From Chromatiaceae bacterium (GTDB lineage: Bacteria; Pseudomonadota; Gammaproteobacteria; Chromatiales; Chromatiaceae): a stretch of DNA of 64,000 nucleotides. The DNA lies in the NCBI GenBank assembly GCA_024235395.1, contig JACKMK010000001.1, positions 1,488,001-1,552,000 on the forward strand. Reading direction: 5' to 3'. Numbering within the stretch: position 1 is the stretch's first letter; each line of letters opens with the position of its first letter. Both the position numbers and the translations under genes were made by a program. Under the pieces are notes generated by a model that was given only the letters and a program-made list of their open reading frames with translations, had not been told where the DNA came from and made no database searches. Below, piece by piece: positions 44,241-53,481 of the stretch.

Positions 44241-45548
44241 ATGAAGCCCGGACTCGCCAATGCAGTACACGCGCTGCAGCGCGACCTGGTAGAGAACCAT
44301 CCGGACGATGCCGTGCTGTTGCTCGAACGCCAGGCACCGACCGAGGTCGCCGAGTTGCTGGCACGCCATCCGATCACCGCGACACTCCCGGTCTGGGAAC
44401 GCCTGTCGCCCGACGTCGGCATACGGGCGCTGGAGGCCCTGCCACCGACACAGGCGGTCGAGATCCTGCGCCACATGGATCCATCGCGTGCCGCCGCGAT
44501 GCTCGCAATGCGCGACGTGGAGGCTCGCGAGAAATACCTCGAACGTCTGCAGGACACCGAGGCACAGGAGTTGCGCGCCATCCTTTCCTACCCGATGGAC
44601 AGTGCCGGGGCCCTGATGGATCCGCGCATTCTGCTGCTGCGTGCGGACACCACGGTGCGCGAGGCGCTTGCACGCATCCGGGCCCTGCGCCGGCGTGGAA
44701 CGCGACGACTGTTCGTCGTCGATGCCGACAATCACCTAGAGGGCCAGGTGGACATACAGGACATCGCGACCGCGACCGCGAACACGCGGCTCGAGGAGAT
44801 CCAGCGACCGGTAAGAGCCGTAGTCAACGCCCTGGCGCCGCGCGAGGAGGTGGTCGATATCCTGGAGCAATATCGTCTGACCGATCTGCCGGTCGTGGAT
44901 GCCGACGACCGACTGATCGGGGCGGTGCGCTATCGCAACCTGATGGCGGCGGCCGAAGACGAGGCCACGGTTGCGATGCAGACCATGGTCGGCGTCAGCA
45001 AGGACGAGCGTGCACTGTCGAACGTCTCGTTCGCGGTGCGCAAACGGCTGCCGTGGCTGCACATCAACCTGGCCACCGCATTCCTCGCCGCCGCGGTCGT
45101 CGGACTGTTCGAGAGCACGATCGCCAAGTACACCGCACTCGCGGTCTTGCTGCCGGTGGTCGCCGGCCAGTCGGGCAACACCGGCGCCCAGGCACTGGCA
45201 GTGACGATGCGTGGGCTGGCGCTGCGAGAGATCCGCATCCGCCACTGGCCACGCGTGATCTTCAAGGAGATGTCGGCCGGTTTCTGGAACGGCATCGCGA
45301 TCGCCGCCACGACCGCGTTCGGGGTCTGGATATGGAGTGGCTCGGCCGGACTCGCCGGCGTGATCGGCATTTCGATGGTCCTGTCGATGGTGATCGCGGG
45401 CGTGTTCGGAGCGGCGATCCCGCTGCTGCTCACCGCCTTCGGCCAGGACCCGGCACAATCGTCGTCGATCGTCCTCACCACGATCACCGACGTCACCGGC
45501 TTTTTCAGCTTCCTCGGCATAGCGACACTGTTTGCAAACCTGCTCTAG
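44241..45548 (+). CDS. mgtE: Magnesium transporter MgtE
   Basis: A 435-residue Mg2+ channel. The N domain (residues about 1-125) and CBS pair (130-255, e.g. DPRILLLRADTTVREALARIR and LPVVDADDRLIGAVRYRNLM) gate five membrane helices. The pore signature is VLLPVVAGQSGNTGAQALAVTMRGLAL; helices end with TDVTGFFSFLGIATLFANLL. The ATG at 44241 follows the previous stop by one base and has GAGGGA upstream. It is the third gene of the MscS-like/MgtE-like/MgtE operon. Confidence 0.94.
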   Translation: MKPGLANAVHALQRDLVENHPDDAVLLLERQAPTEVAELLARHPITATLPVWERLSPDVGIRALEALPPTQAVEILRHMDPSRAAAMLAMRDVEAREKYLERLQDTEAQELRAILSYPMDSAGALMDPRILLLRADTTVREALARIRALRRRGTRRLFVVDADNHLEGQVDIQDIATATANTRLEEIQRPVRAVVNALAPREEVVDILEQYRLTDLPVVDADDRLIGAVRYRNLMAAAEDEATVAMQTMVGVSKDERALSNVSFAVRKRLPWLHINLATAFLAAAVVGLFESTIAKYTALAVLLPVVAGQSGNTGAQALAVTMRGLALREIRIRHWPRVIFKEMSAGFWNGIAIAATTAFGVWIWSGSAGLAGVIGISMVLSMVIAGVFGAAIPLLLTAFGQDPAQSSSIVLTTITDVTGFFSFLGIATLFANLL

Positions 45549-45756
45549 GCAGGCCTCCAGCGACTGTTTCCGGAAAACGCCCGGGCACCCCCGCGCGTCC
45601 CTCTTGGCGACCTGGTCATCGTTGCCGCAGAATCGCGCCGCGCGGGCAGCGGGTCAGGTCCGCGCTTGCCGATCCCGCCGTTGACGGCCAGGATGCACTG
45701 GTCTAGTTCTATTAGGCACCGCCTGTGCCCCCCAACCTGAAGACAAGGAGAATCGG

Positions 45757-46161
45757 ATGGCCGAGCTTTTCTCTGACGAGTGGATGAACCAATTGAAAGA
45801 CGCATGGAACGCCGAGCCCGAAGTGCGCGACAAACTGGCCGAGATCGGCTTCAGCTCGGTGATCACCTGCGGCTTCAAGGACGAGGACCAGCCGCGTGGG
45901 GTGTTCGTCGTGGAAAACGGCGAGTGCGTGCGCGCCGGCGACTATGCCGACGAGGCGCCCGATTGGGACATGCGCGCCTCGCGCGACGACTGGATGAAAT
46001 GGGTCGCCAAGGGCCTGGGGATGGCGGGAATGGGCACCGCGTTTGCAATGGGCAAACTGAAGTTCAAGAAAGGCGACTTCAAGGCGATGATCAAGGATCC
46101 GCGCATGGCGGGCCCGTTCGTCAAGAGCTTCGGGCTGATGCAGAAGATCGGCGCCGAGTGA
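45757..46161 (+). CDS. SCP2 sterol-carrier-like protein
   Basis: A 134-residue soluble protein of the SCP-2 fold. The segment VRDKLAEIGFSSVITCGFKDEDQPRGVFVVENGECVRAGDY and the Met-rich helix LGMAGMGTAFAMGKLKFKKGDFKAMIKDPRMAGPFVKSFGLMQ fit the lipid-binding tunnel of this family. The ligand is unknown, perhaps fatty acyl groups. AAGGAG precedes the ATG by about seven bases. It is convergent with ridA. Confidence 0.8.
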   Translation: MAELFSDEWMNQLKDAWNAEPEVRDKLAEIGFSSVITCGFKDEDQPRGVFVVENGECVRAGDYADEAPDWDMRASRDDWMKWVAKGLGMAGMGTAFAMGKLKFKKGDFKAMIKDPRMAGPFVKSFGLMQKIGAE

Positions 46162-46185
46162 CTGCCGCCTCGGCGCGCATGCGCG

Positions 46186-46572
46186 TCAACCGCCCAGTTC
46201 CAGGATGCCGTCCATCTCCACGTTGGCATCGCGCGGCAGCGATGCCACGCCGATCGCCGCACGTGCCGGGTAGGGTTCCGGGAAGTATTCCGCCATGACC
46301 TGGTTGACCAATGCGAAATTCGCCAGGTCGACCAGGAACACGTTCAGCTTGGCCATATCGGCCAGGCTGCCACCCGCGGCGCGCGCCACCGCCTGCAGGT
46401 TGTCGAGCACCTGCCGAATCTCGGTCTCGGTATCACCGTCGACCAGTGTCATGGTGCGCGGATCCAGGGCTATCTGCCCGGACAGGTAGACGGTTGTGCC
46501 GAACTTGACGGCCTGCGAGTAGGTTCCGATGGCCTGCGGGGCCTGGTCCGTCTTGATGATTTCGCGACCCAT
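46186..46572 (-). CDS. ridA: Reactive enamine/imine deaminase RidA
   Basis: A 128-residue RidA of standard length, which hydrolyses 2-aminoacrylate and related imines to protect PLP enzymes. Signatures: IKTDQAPQAIGTYSQAVK, YLSGQIALDP, and the catalytic-Arg region YPARAAIGVASLPRDANVEMD. The trimeric YjgF fold needs no cofactor. It is divergent from the small lipoprotein gene. Confidence 0.95.
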   Translation of the reverse strand: MGREIIKTDQAPQAIGTYSQAVKFGTTVYLSGQIALDPRTMTLVDGDTETEIRQVLDNLQAVARAAGGSLADMAKLNVFLVDLANFALVNQVMAEYFPEPYPARAAIGVASLPRDANVEMDGILELGG

Positions 46573-46660
46573 TGGGTTAGGCTCTCCGTGGATGGCAGGT
46601 GGTTCGGTCGTGTCGCCGCCGGGCTATGGCGAAGCAGCGGCGGCCGGCTAAGCTGTGGAC

Positions 46661-46897
46661 ATGCGCAGACTGTATCGGATGCTGGTCGCCGTGCCCACCC
46701 TGACATCGCTGGCGTTGCTGGTCAGTGCCTGCGATGACGTACCAGCGCCCCCGCGACAGAGCGCCGAACCGATCCCGGATATCTACCTCGAGGCGCTGCA
46801 GAACGCCGAGGCGGTCAAGTACTCGCTCGAGCAGCGCGGTCTCGAGCAACGACGCGTCGATGCGCTGCTCGGCCGGGCTCAGGCACCTGAGCGTTGA
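46661..46897 (+). CDS. Small lipoprotein
   Basis: A 78-residue protein with a lipoprotein signal: MRRLYRMLVAVPTLTSLALL followed by the lipobox LVSAC. The mature part begins CDDVPAPP and ends in a short amphipathic helix (ALQNAEAVKYSLEQRGLEQRRVDALLG). The ATG at 46661 is used; GTG 46655 is possible. Asp at positions +2 and +3 hints at inner-membrane retention. Its 3' end overlaps the convergent lnt, whose product would acylate it. Function unknown. Confidence 0.7.
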   Translation: MRRLYRMLVAVPTLTSLALLVSACDDVPAPPRQSAEPIPDIYLEALQNAEAVKYSLEQRGLEQRRVDALLGRAQAPER

Positions 46898-48363
46898 ACG
46901 ACGCGCGCTGACAGCACCATCAACGCGGCCAGCATCACCACGACCGGATTGCCCCAACGCACGAACGGCGTGCTGCCGCTCATCGGCTGGATGTCTTCGG
47001 TGAGAATCGCCTGGCGGAACTGCGGCGCGGTGCCCAACAGGCGTCCACGCTCGTCGATGAACGCCGACACCCCGGTGTTGGTGGCGCGCAGCAGATAACG
47101 GCCGCTCTCCAGTGCGCGCATGCGCGCGATCTCCAGGTGCTGATGGGGGGCCAGCGAATCACCGAACCAGGCGTCGTTGCTGGCATTGATCAGGAACGCC
47201 GCCTCGGGCAGCGCGCGGCCGACCTCCTCCGCGTAGGCGTCCTCGTAGCAGATGTTGACGCCGGCCGGATGTCCGGCCAGCCGCACGAGCGGTTTGCGAT
47301 CGCCGCCGGCGGCAAAATCCGACATGGGGATCGCCAGGAAGTCCAATACCGGTCGCGTCCAGGCGTCGAACGGCAGGTACTCGCCGAACGGCACCAGGTG
47401 GCGCTTGTAATAGTGATCCCGGCCACTCGCACCGAGGCTCAACATCGCATTGTAGTAATCGCCCTGACGGTCGCCGTCGACGATCCCGAGCAGTACGTCG
47501 CGCCCGGCATCCTGCAGCTGCGCCGCGAGCGGTTCGAGCAGGCTGGACTCCACCTCGGACGCGAATGCCGGCGCGGCCGTCTCCGGCCATATCACCAGCC
47601 GACTGTCACGTGTCTCTGCGGTCATATCGAGGTAGAGATCGAGCGTCTGCGCGCGCATCGAACGCCGCCACTTGTGTTCCTGCGGGATTGCGCCCTGCAA
47701 CAGGCTGACCTGGAAGGGCTCGCCGACCGGCGCGCCCCAGTCGACCTGCTGCAGCCCGAGACCCGTCGCCCACAGCGCGACCAGGCCCAACAGCGCGGCC
47801 GGGCGACGCCAGAGATTCAGCAGGCCCGCACTGACCGCGACCACCAGGCTGACACCATAGACACCGAATACCGGCGCAAAGCCGGCACTCGGCAGATCGA
47901 TCTGGCTGTAGCCCATCGCGAGCCACGGAAAGCCGGTGAACAACCAACCGCGCAACCACTCGCCAAGTACCCAGACCCCAGGCAGCACCGCGGCCAGCCA
48001 CAGGCCATCGGAGCGACCGCGGAGGCGTTCGCCGAGCCAACCGGCAAGCGCGAAGTACAGCGCCATGAACATCACGAAACCGGCGGTGATCAGGATCGCC
48101 AGCGCCGGCACCACGCCGCCGAACTGCGCGATACTGATGCGGATCCAGGATACGCCGAATCCCATCAGGCCGAGACCGAAGGCGTAACCGGTCCAGAGGT
48201 TGAGGCCCGGCCGCGCCGGGTGTCGCCAGAGGTGGAACAGCACCGCGAGCGCGAGCGGTGCGAGCGGTCCGAAACCGAACGGGGCGAACGCCAGCACCGC
48301 GCCGCTGCCGGCGATCAACGCGAGCAGCAGCTGACCCACTGCGGGCCAGGGCCCGGGACGCAT
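46879..48363 (-). CDS. lnt: Apolipoprotein N-acyltransferase
   Basis: A 494-residue enzyme that adds the third acyl chain to lipoproteins. Seven to eight helices precede a nitrilase-like periplasmic domain with the triad E261 (WPETAAP), K320 (YYKRHLVPFGEYLPF) and C372 (NICYEDAY), and a final helix. The ATG at 48363 follows the corC stop by four bases; the longer frame to 48420 overlaps corC. It is the last gene of the miaB-ybeZ-ybeY-corC-lnt operon, the order in E. coli. Confidence 0.96.
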   Translation of the reverse strand: MRPGPWPAVGQLLLALIAGSGAVLAFAPFGFGPLAPLALAVLFHLWRHPARPGLNLWTGYAFGLGLMGFGVSWIRISIAQFGGVVPALAILITAGFVMFMALYFALAGWLGERLRGRSDGLWLAAVLPGVWVLGEWLRGWLFTGFPWLAMGYSQIDLPSAGFAPVFGVYGVSLVVAVSAGLLNLWRRPAALLGLVALWATGLGLQQVDWGAPVGEPFQVSLLQGAIPQEHKWRRSMRAQTLDLYLDMTAETRDSRLVIWPETAAPAFASEVESSLLEPLAAQLQDAGRDVLLGIVDGDRQGDYYNAMLSLGASGRDHYYKRHLVPFGEYLPFDAWTRPVLDFLAIPMSDFAAGGDRKPLVRLAGHPAGVNICYEDAYAEEVGRALPEAAFLINASNDAWFGDSLAPHQHLEIARMRALESGRYLLRATNTGVSAFIDERGRLLGTAPQFRQAILTEDIQPMSGSTPFVRWGNPVVVMLAALMVLSARVVQRSGA

Positions 48364-48367
48364 CGAT

Positions 48368-49267
48368 TCAGGTTCCGCCGTTCGCAGCCGGTGCCGCCTG
48401 GGATGCGCTCGACGGGGCATCGCCGCCCCCCTCGATGCGCTCGACGCTCAGCAGCCGCACCTTGCGGCTGTCGGCCCGCACCACGGTGAAACGAAAGCCG
48501 TCCACGGTCACCGATTCGCCACGCGTCGGCAGGTGGCCCAAGGCGTTCACGGTCAACCCGCCGATGGTGTCGAAGTCGCTGTCGTCGAAACCGACCTCGA
48601 AGTACTCGTTAAACTCCTCGATCGTCGTGTGCGCCTTCACCGTATAGCTGTTCGGCCCGCGTTTGAGAATGAAGGCGCCCTCGTCGAAATCGTACTCGTC
48701 CTCGATCTCGCCCACGATCTGTTCGAGCACGTCTTCGATGGTCACCAGGCCTGCCGCACTGCCGTACTCGTCGATCACGATGGCCATGTGGTTGCGACTC
48801 GCACGGAACTCGCGCAGCAACACGTTCAGGCGTTTGCTTTCCGGGACGAACACCGCCGAGCGCACGATGTCACGCATCTTGAAACGCGGCGCGTTGTCAC
48901 CGCAGTACTGCAGCAGATCCTTGGCGAGCAGGATCCCGATCACCTCGGCGCGGTCGTCATCGATCACCGGGAAACGCGAGTGGGCCGATTCCGTGACGAT
49001 CGGCAGCACCTTGTTGAGCTCGTCGTCGCGGCTTACGACGACCATCTGTGCGCGCGGAATCATGATGTCGCGCACCTGCAGGTCACCCACCTGCAGCACG
49101 CCCTCGAGCATCGCCAGCGCCTCATTGTCGAACAAGGCCCGTTCCTTGGCATGCTTCAGCAGCGCGATCAGATCGCGTCGGTCACGCGGCTCGCCCACCA
49201 CACCCGGTATCAGCCTTTCCAACCAGCGTGCGGCAAGCGAACTGCCGCTAGATCGGTCTTCACTCAT
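48368..49267 (-). CDS. corC: CorC/HlyC-family protein (YbeX)
   Basis: A 299-residue cytosolic protein with a CBS pair (VRDIMIPRAQMVVVSRDDELNKVLPIV... and MRDIVRSAVFVPESKRLNVLLREF...MAIVIDEYGSAAGLVTIEDVLEQIVGEIEDEYD) and the C-terminal CorC_HlyC domain (RFTVVRADSRKVRLLSVERI). It lacks a membrane domain, as YbeX does. YbeX is linked to Mg2+ or Co2+ efflux and ribosome maturation. It overlaps ybeY by four bases. Confidence 0.94.
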   Translation of the reverse strand: MSEDRSSGSSLAARWLERLIPGVVGEPRDRRDLIALLKHAKERALFDNEALAMLEGVLQVGDLQVRDIMIPRAQMVVVSRDDELNKVLPIVTESAHSRFPVIDDDRAEVIGILLAKDLLQYCGDNAPRFKMRDIVRSAVFVPESKRLNVLLREFRASRNHMAIVIDEYGSAAGLVTIEDVLEQIVGEIEDEYDFDEGAFILKRGPNSYTVKAHTTIEEFNEYFEVGFDDSDFDTIGGLTVNALGHLPTRGESVTVDGFRFTVVRADSRKVRLLSVERIEGGGDAPSSASQAAPAANGGT

Positions 49268-49728
49268 AGCGTCTCGTCGTCAACATAGGGAGCCGGATAA
49301 CCCAGGCCTTCCAATATGCGGGTTTCCAGTCGCTCCATCTCTTCGGCCTCGGTATCGGTCTGATGATCGTAACCCTGCAGGTGCAGCATCCCGTGCACCA
49401 CCATGTGCGCCCAGTGGGCCGCCGCTGTCTTGCCCTGCTCTTGCGCCTCACGCTGCACCACGGCTGCGCACAGCACCAGGTCACCGACGTGATTCAGTGC
49501 AATCTCCGGCAACGGCTCGTACGGAAACGACAGCACGTTGGTCGGTGTGTCCTTGCCGCGAAAATCACGGTTCAGCTGGCGACTCTCGGCCTCGTCGGTC
49601 ACCCGCACCACGACCTCGGCGTCCGACGCCGCATCCTGCCAGGCGGCACGCGCCCAGCGCTCCAGGTCCGCAGTGGCCGGGATCGCGTCCGGATCGGTGG
49701 CCACCTGCACCTCTACAGCAAGGACCAT
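49264..49728 (-). CDS. ybeY: Endoribonuclease YbeY
   Basis: A 154-residue zinc ribonuclease for 16S rRNA 3'-end maturation and ribosome quality control. The metal motif HGMLHLQGYDH gives H112, H116 and H122; NVLSFPYEP and the C-terminal ILEGLGYPAPY are typical. The ATG at 49728 is four bases past the ybeZ stop; the longer frame to 49914 crosses ybeZ. Confidence 0.95.
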   Translation of the reverse strand: MVLAVEVQVATDPDAIPATADLERWARAAWQDAASDAEVVVRVTDEAESRQLNRDFRGKDTPTNVLSFPYEPLPEIALNHVGDLVLCAAVVQREAQEQGKTAAAHWAHMVVHGMLHLQGYDHQTDTEAEEMERLETRILEGLGYPAPYVDDETL

Positions 49729-49732
49729 GCCG

Positions 49733-50704
49733 TCAACCCTGCTCACGGTCGAACCGCTCGTACGCCTGCACGACCTTCTGTACCAGTGCGTGGCGCACCA
49801 CGTCACGCGCATTGAAGAACGTGAAGCTGATCCCATCGACCGCGCGCAGCACCTCGGTCGCCTCGCGCAGACCGGACTTTTGGCCGCGCGGCAGATCGAC
49901 CTGGGTGATGTCACCGGTGATCACCGCCGTCGAGCCGAACCCGAGCCGGGTCAGGAACATCTTCATCTGTTCGGTGGTCGTGTTCTGTGCCTCGTCGAGG
50001 ATGATGAAGGCCTCGTTCAGCGTACGGCCGCGCATGTAGGCCAACGGCGCCACTTCGATGACGTTGCGCTCGATCAGCTTGTGTACCCGCTCGAAACCGA
50101 GCATCTCGTACAAGGCGTCGTACAGCGGACGCAGATAAGGGTCGATCTTCTGGGCGAGATCGCCGGGCAGGAAGCCGAGACGCTCGCCTGCCTCGACCGC
50201 CGGGCGCACCAGCAGGATACGGCGGATCTGATCGCGCTCCAACGCGTCGACCGCGCACGCCACCGCGAGGTAGGTCTTGCCGGTGCCGGCAGGTCCGACG
50301 CCGAAATTGATATCGTGCGTCAACACCCGGTGTACGTATTGCGCCTGGTTAGGCCCCCGCGGACGCACCAGGCCACGACGCGTCTTGATCGTCGTCTCCG
50401 GCACCTCGGCGGTATCGTCGGCCAGCGCGTCGACCCCGGCCTCTTGCAGGAACAGGTGCACGCGCGCCGGACTCAACGCCTCTTCGGCACTGGCACGGTA
50501 CAGGCCCTGCAGGACCTCGCGCCCAGCCGCGATCGCGGTGGGTTGGCCGAGCAACTGGAAACTGCTGCCGCGGTTGTTGATCTCGATGCCGAGGCGCCGC
50601 TCGACCTGGCGCAGGTGCTCGTCGAGCTGACCGCAGACGTTGCGCAGGCGCTCGTTGTCCTCCGGCGCGAGGACCAGCTCCAGCGATTCAGGGTGTTCAG
50701 ACAT
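49733..50704 (-). CDS. ybeZ: PhoH-like ATPase (YbeZ)
   Basis: A 323-residue PhoH-type ATPase that works with YbeY in RNA processing. After an N-terminal KH-like region come Walker A GVGPAGTGKTYLAVACAV, Walker B FIILDEAQNTTTEQMKMFLTRLGFGS and GDITQVDLP. It lies 30 bases after miaB and four bases before ybeY. Confidence 0.95.
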   Translation of the reverse strand: MSEHPESLELVLAPEDNERLRNVCGQLDEHLRQVERRLGIEINNRGSSFQLLGQPTAIAAGREVLQGLYRASAEEALSPARVHLFLQEAGVDALADDTAEVPETTIKTRRGLVRPRGPNQAQYVHRVLTHDINFGVGPAGTGKTYLAVACAVDALERDQIRRILLVRPAVEAGERLGFLPGDLAQKIDPYLRPLYDALYEMLGFERVHKLIERNVIEVAPLAYMRGRTLNEAFIILDEAQNTTTEQMKMFLTRLGFGSTAVITGDITQVDLPRGQKSGLREATEVLRAVDGISFTFFNARDVVRHALVQKVVQAYERFDREQG

Positions 50705-50734
50705 CTCTCACCAAGTCGCGTTTCGCGGTATCCA

Positions 50735-52081
50735 TCAGGCGTGGGCTGCCTCGCTCCTCACTGCATCGACCAACTCCCCGCGCAGGGAATTCGGATTGGC
50801 CGCGGTGATGCGCAGATCGACGAACCCGCCGATCAACTCGGCCGGCCCGAGGAAATTGACCACCCGGTTGTTCTCGGTGCGACCGGCCAGCTCGTCCGGG
50901 TCCTTGCGCGACGGGCGATCGACCAGAACGCGCTGCACGCTGCCAACCATCTGCCGGCTGATGCGCTGCGCACTGTCGTTGATCAGATGCTGCAGTCGCG
51001 CCAGGCGCTGTTGTTTGAGCGCGTGCGGCAGGTCATCGGGCAGATCGGCGGCCGGCGTGCCGGGGCGGCGGCTGTAGATGAAGCTGAACGAATGATCGAA
51101 ACCAATCTCGCGAATCAGGCCGAGCGTGTGTTCGAAATCCTGTTCGGTCTCACCCGGGAAGCCGACGATGAAATCCGACGACAGGCTGATATCGGGCCGG
51201 ACGGCACGGAGCTTACGGATCTTCTGCTTGTAATCGAAGGCAGTGTGTCCACGTTTCATCGCCATCAGGATGCGATCCGAGCCGGACTGTACCGGCAGGT
51301 GCAGGTGGCTCACCAACTGCGGCACCTCGGCATACGCCTCGATCAGGGAGTCGGAAAACTCGACCGGGTGCGAGGTCGTGTAGCGGATACGCTCGATCCC
51401 GTCGATCGCAGCGACGAAACGGATCAGCAATGCCAGGTCGGCGATCTCGCCATCGTGCATAGGCCCACGATAGGCATTCACGTTCTGCCCGAGCAGATTC
51501 ACCTCGCGCACCCCCTGCGCAGCGAGTTGCGCGACCTCGGCGAGCACGTCGTCGAACGGCCGGCTGATCTCCTCGCCGCGCGTATAGGGCACGACGCAGA
51601 AGGTGCAGTACTTGGAGCAGCCCTCCATGACCGACACGAAGGCGGTCGGGCCCTCGGCGCGCGGTTCCGGCAGCCGATCGAATTTCTCGATCTCGGGGAA
51701 GCTGACATCGACCGACGGCAGGTGCTGGTCGCGCACACGGTCGAGCATCTGCGGGAGCCGGTGCAATGTCTGCGGACCGAATACGAGGTCGACATAGGGC
51801 GCGCGCTCGCGGATCGCCTCACCCTCCTGGCTGGCAACGCAACCGCCGACGCCGATCACCAGGTCCGGGCGTGCGCGCTTGAGTTCCTTCCAGACACCCA
51901 GCTGCGAGAACACCTTTTCCTGGGCCTTTTCGCGGATCGAACAGGTGTTGAGCAACAGCACGTCGGCCTGTTCAGGATCGTCGGTGATCTCCAGCCCATG
52001 CGACGCCTGCAGAACGTCAAACATCTTCTGCGAGTCGTACTCGTTCATCTGGCAGCCGAAGGTACGAATGAAAAGCTTGGC
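50735..52081 (-). CDS. miaB: tRNA-2-methylthio-N6-dimethylallyladenosine synthase MiaB
   Basis: A 448-residue radical-SAM methylthiotransferase acting on i6A37 of tRNA. The auxiliary cluster uses C11, C48 and C82; the SAM cluster C156, C160 and C163 (GCSKYCTFCVVPY). A TRAM domain closes the protein (VQRVLVDRPSRKD...NFLGPAELIGGFVDLRIT). The start is GTG 52081 (VAKLFIRTFGC); the longer frame to 52144 adds unconserved residues. It is the first gene of the operon leading to lnt. Confidence 0.95.
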   Translation of the reverse strand, partial: AKLFIRTFGCQMNEYDSQKMFDVLQASHGLEITDDPEQADVLLLNTCSIREKAQEKVFSQLGVWKELKRARPDLVIGVGGCVASQEGEAIRERAPYVDLVFGPQTLHRLPQMLDRVRDQHLPSVDVSFPEIEKFDRLPEPRAEGPTAFVSVMEGCSKYCTFCVVPYTRGEEISRPFDDVLAEVAQLAAQGVREVNLLGQNVNAYRGPMHDGEIADLALLIRFVAAIDGIERIRYTTSHPVEFSDSLIEAYAEVPQLVSHLHLPVQSGSDRILMAMKRGHTAFDYKQKIRKLRAVRPDISLSSDFIVGFPGETEQDFEHTLGLIREIGFDHSFSFIYSRRPGTPAADLPDDLPHALKQQRLARLQHLINDSAQRISRQMVGSVQRVLVDRPSRKDPDELAGRTENNRVVNFLGPAELIGGFVDLRITAANPNSLRGELVDAVRSEAAHA

Positions 52082-52177
52082 CACGATGCCGCTCAATACA
52101 ACCAAGGGGGCCGGGATTTTACAGCTGAAATCAGGGGATTGCACCCGGCCGCCGCACCCGGCGGCCGGTCGGATCGG

Positions 52178-52411
52178 TCACAGGCCGACCAGTTCGGCGC
52201 TGACGCCGCGGCTGAGCACGGTGCTCAGCAGGTCCAAGGCGTGCACGCCCTCCGGGTCGTAGTCGACCAGCATCAGGTGGCGGGTCCGGTCGTTCACGCA
52301 GGCGCTGTAGACGCCCGGCAGGGAGCTGATGTCGCGCTCCAGCGAGTGGATCTCGTGGTCTGCGAGATCCTCGTCGATATGAATCATCACATCGGTACAG
52401 TATTTGTGCAT
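52178..52411 (-). CDS. Small HMA-like ferredoxin-fold protein
   Basis: A 77-residue protein beginning MHKYCTDVMIHIDEDLADHE with GGAGG six bases before its ATG. The layout beta-alpha-beta-beta-alpha-beta (ERDISSLPGVYSACVNDRTRHLMLVDYDPEGVHALDLLSTVLSRGVSAELVGL) matches the heavy-metal-associated fold, but the metal CxxC is absent; single cysteines are at 5 and 46. It might be a metal- or redox-related small protein. It is separated from miaB by about 95 bases. Confidence 0.75.
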   Translation of the reverse strand: MHKYCTDVMIHIDEDLADHEIHSLERDISSLPGVYSACVNDRTRHLMLVDYDPEGVHALDLLSTVLSRGVSAELVGL

Positions 52412-52525
52412 CGTCGTCCTCCGCACTCGGGCCAACCGCCGCCAGCCGACGGCATGGCTTAATAACTAGTCGAGCCCGCGTTCCCGGCAATCAGTAATAA
52501 CCCTAGCTGGCGGGGGGCGACAGGC

Positions 52526-53245
52526 GTGCCGGAGATCGTTTCCGGCAATTCAGTCAGCAGCTTCCCAGGGACGGCGGACGGGCGCGCTAAACTAGGGAGC
52601 AAGGCAGCCAACTGCCTGATATCAGGATGCTTTAGGTCGTTGAACCGGGTTACGTCAAGCACCGGAAACCTGTCCGCCCTGGCCGGCTCGGCGCTCGCCG
52701 GGGGCGGTGTCGCACGCGTGCGCGCCGACCAGCCGACCCAACCGGTCGATCCCACGGATCCCGTGCGCGACCCGACGAGCAGCGAGTACCGCGCGGTCCA
52801 GGAGCTCAAACAGCGCGACCGCGAGGTCCGCCAGCATGAACAGGCGCATATCGCCGCCGGCGGGTCGCACGTCAGGGGGGGCGCCCAGTACCAGTATGAA
52901 CGCGGCCCCGACGGCCGCTTCTACGCGGTCGGCGGCGAGGTGCAGATAGACACCGCGCCGGTTCCCGGTGACCCGGCGGCCACGATCCGCAAGCTCGAGG
53001 CGGTACAGCGCGCGGCCTCGGCGCCGGCCGATCCGTCGGGACAGGACCGCTCCGTGGCCGCTGCCGCGGCGCGCGGCATCGCCGAAGCGCGGGCCGAGCT
53101 ACAGGGTGGCGCCCCCGAATCCAGCGACGGGCATGACCGCAACGCACCCGACCAGGCGGAGGGGACACGGGTGCGCAACGCACTGTCCGCCTACCGCGAC
53201 GCCGCTTCCGCAGACGCCGGACAGCTCCTCGACCTGATCGCCTGA
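52526..53245 (+). CDS. SprA-family putative metalloprotease
   Basis: A protein of up to 239 residues. The conserved core is QELKQRDREVRQHEQAHIAA (with a HEQAH zinc motif), then GGSHVRGGAQYQYERGPDGRFYAVGGEVQIDTAPVPGDPAATIRKLEAVQRAA and SGQDRSVAAAAARGIAEARAEL. This is the pattern of the SprA-related family of proposed metallopeptidases. The N-terminal 50 residues are unlikely to be conserved and the true start is uncertain: GTG 52526 is the first codon of the frame. No signal peptide is obvious. Function unproven. Confidence 0.8.
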   Translation: MPEIVSGNSVSSFPGTADGRAKLGSKAANCLISGCFRSLNRVTSSTGNLSALAGSALAGGGVARVRADQPTQPVDPTDPVRDPTSSEYRAVQELKQRDREVRQHEQAHIAAGGSHVRGGAQYQYERGPDGRFYAVGGEVQIDTAPVPGDPAATIRKLEAVQRAASAPADPSGQDRSVAAAAARGIAEARAELQGGAPESSDGHDRNAPDQAEGTRVRNALSAYRDAASADAGQLLDLIA

Positions 53246-53481
53246 GTACCCGCACCGCGGGATTTCCGACCGCGCCCGCCTGCATCCGGCCGCCGCGCTC
53301 CGCCAGCCGCTCCACACAACGACCGCTACAGAACCCCCGGGGCGCGGCCGCTAACCAGGATTGGGCCCCATTGATTTTCACGCCAATCCATGCGGTTACA
53401 TGATTTTCCTAATGCAAACTAGTGGTATTCCCGATTTCCCGGGCGGCGTATTCGTGATCTGTTTCACAAAACGATGACGGG

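Noticed and set aside
49538..52462. 974-codon plus-strand frame over ybeZ and miaB
   Set aside because: Antisense to two conserved genes; no recognisable domain.
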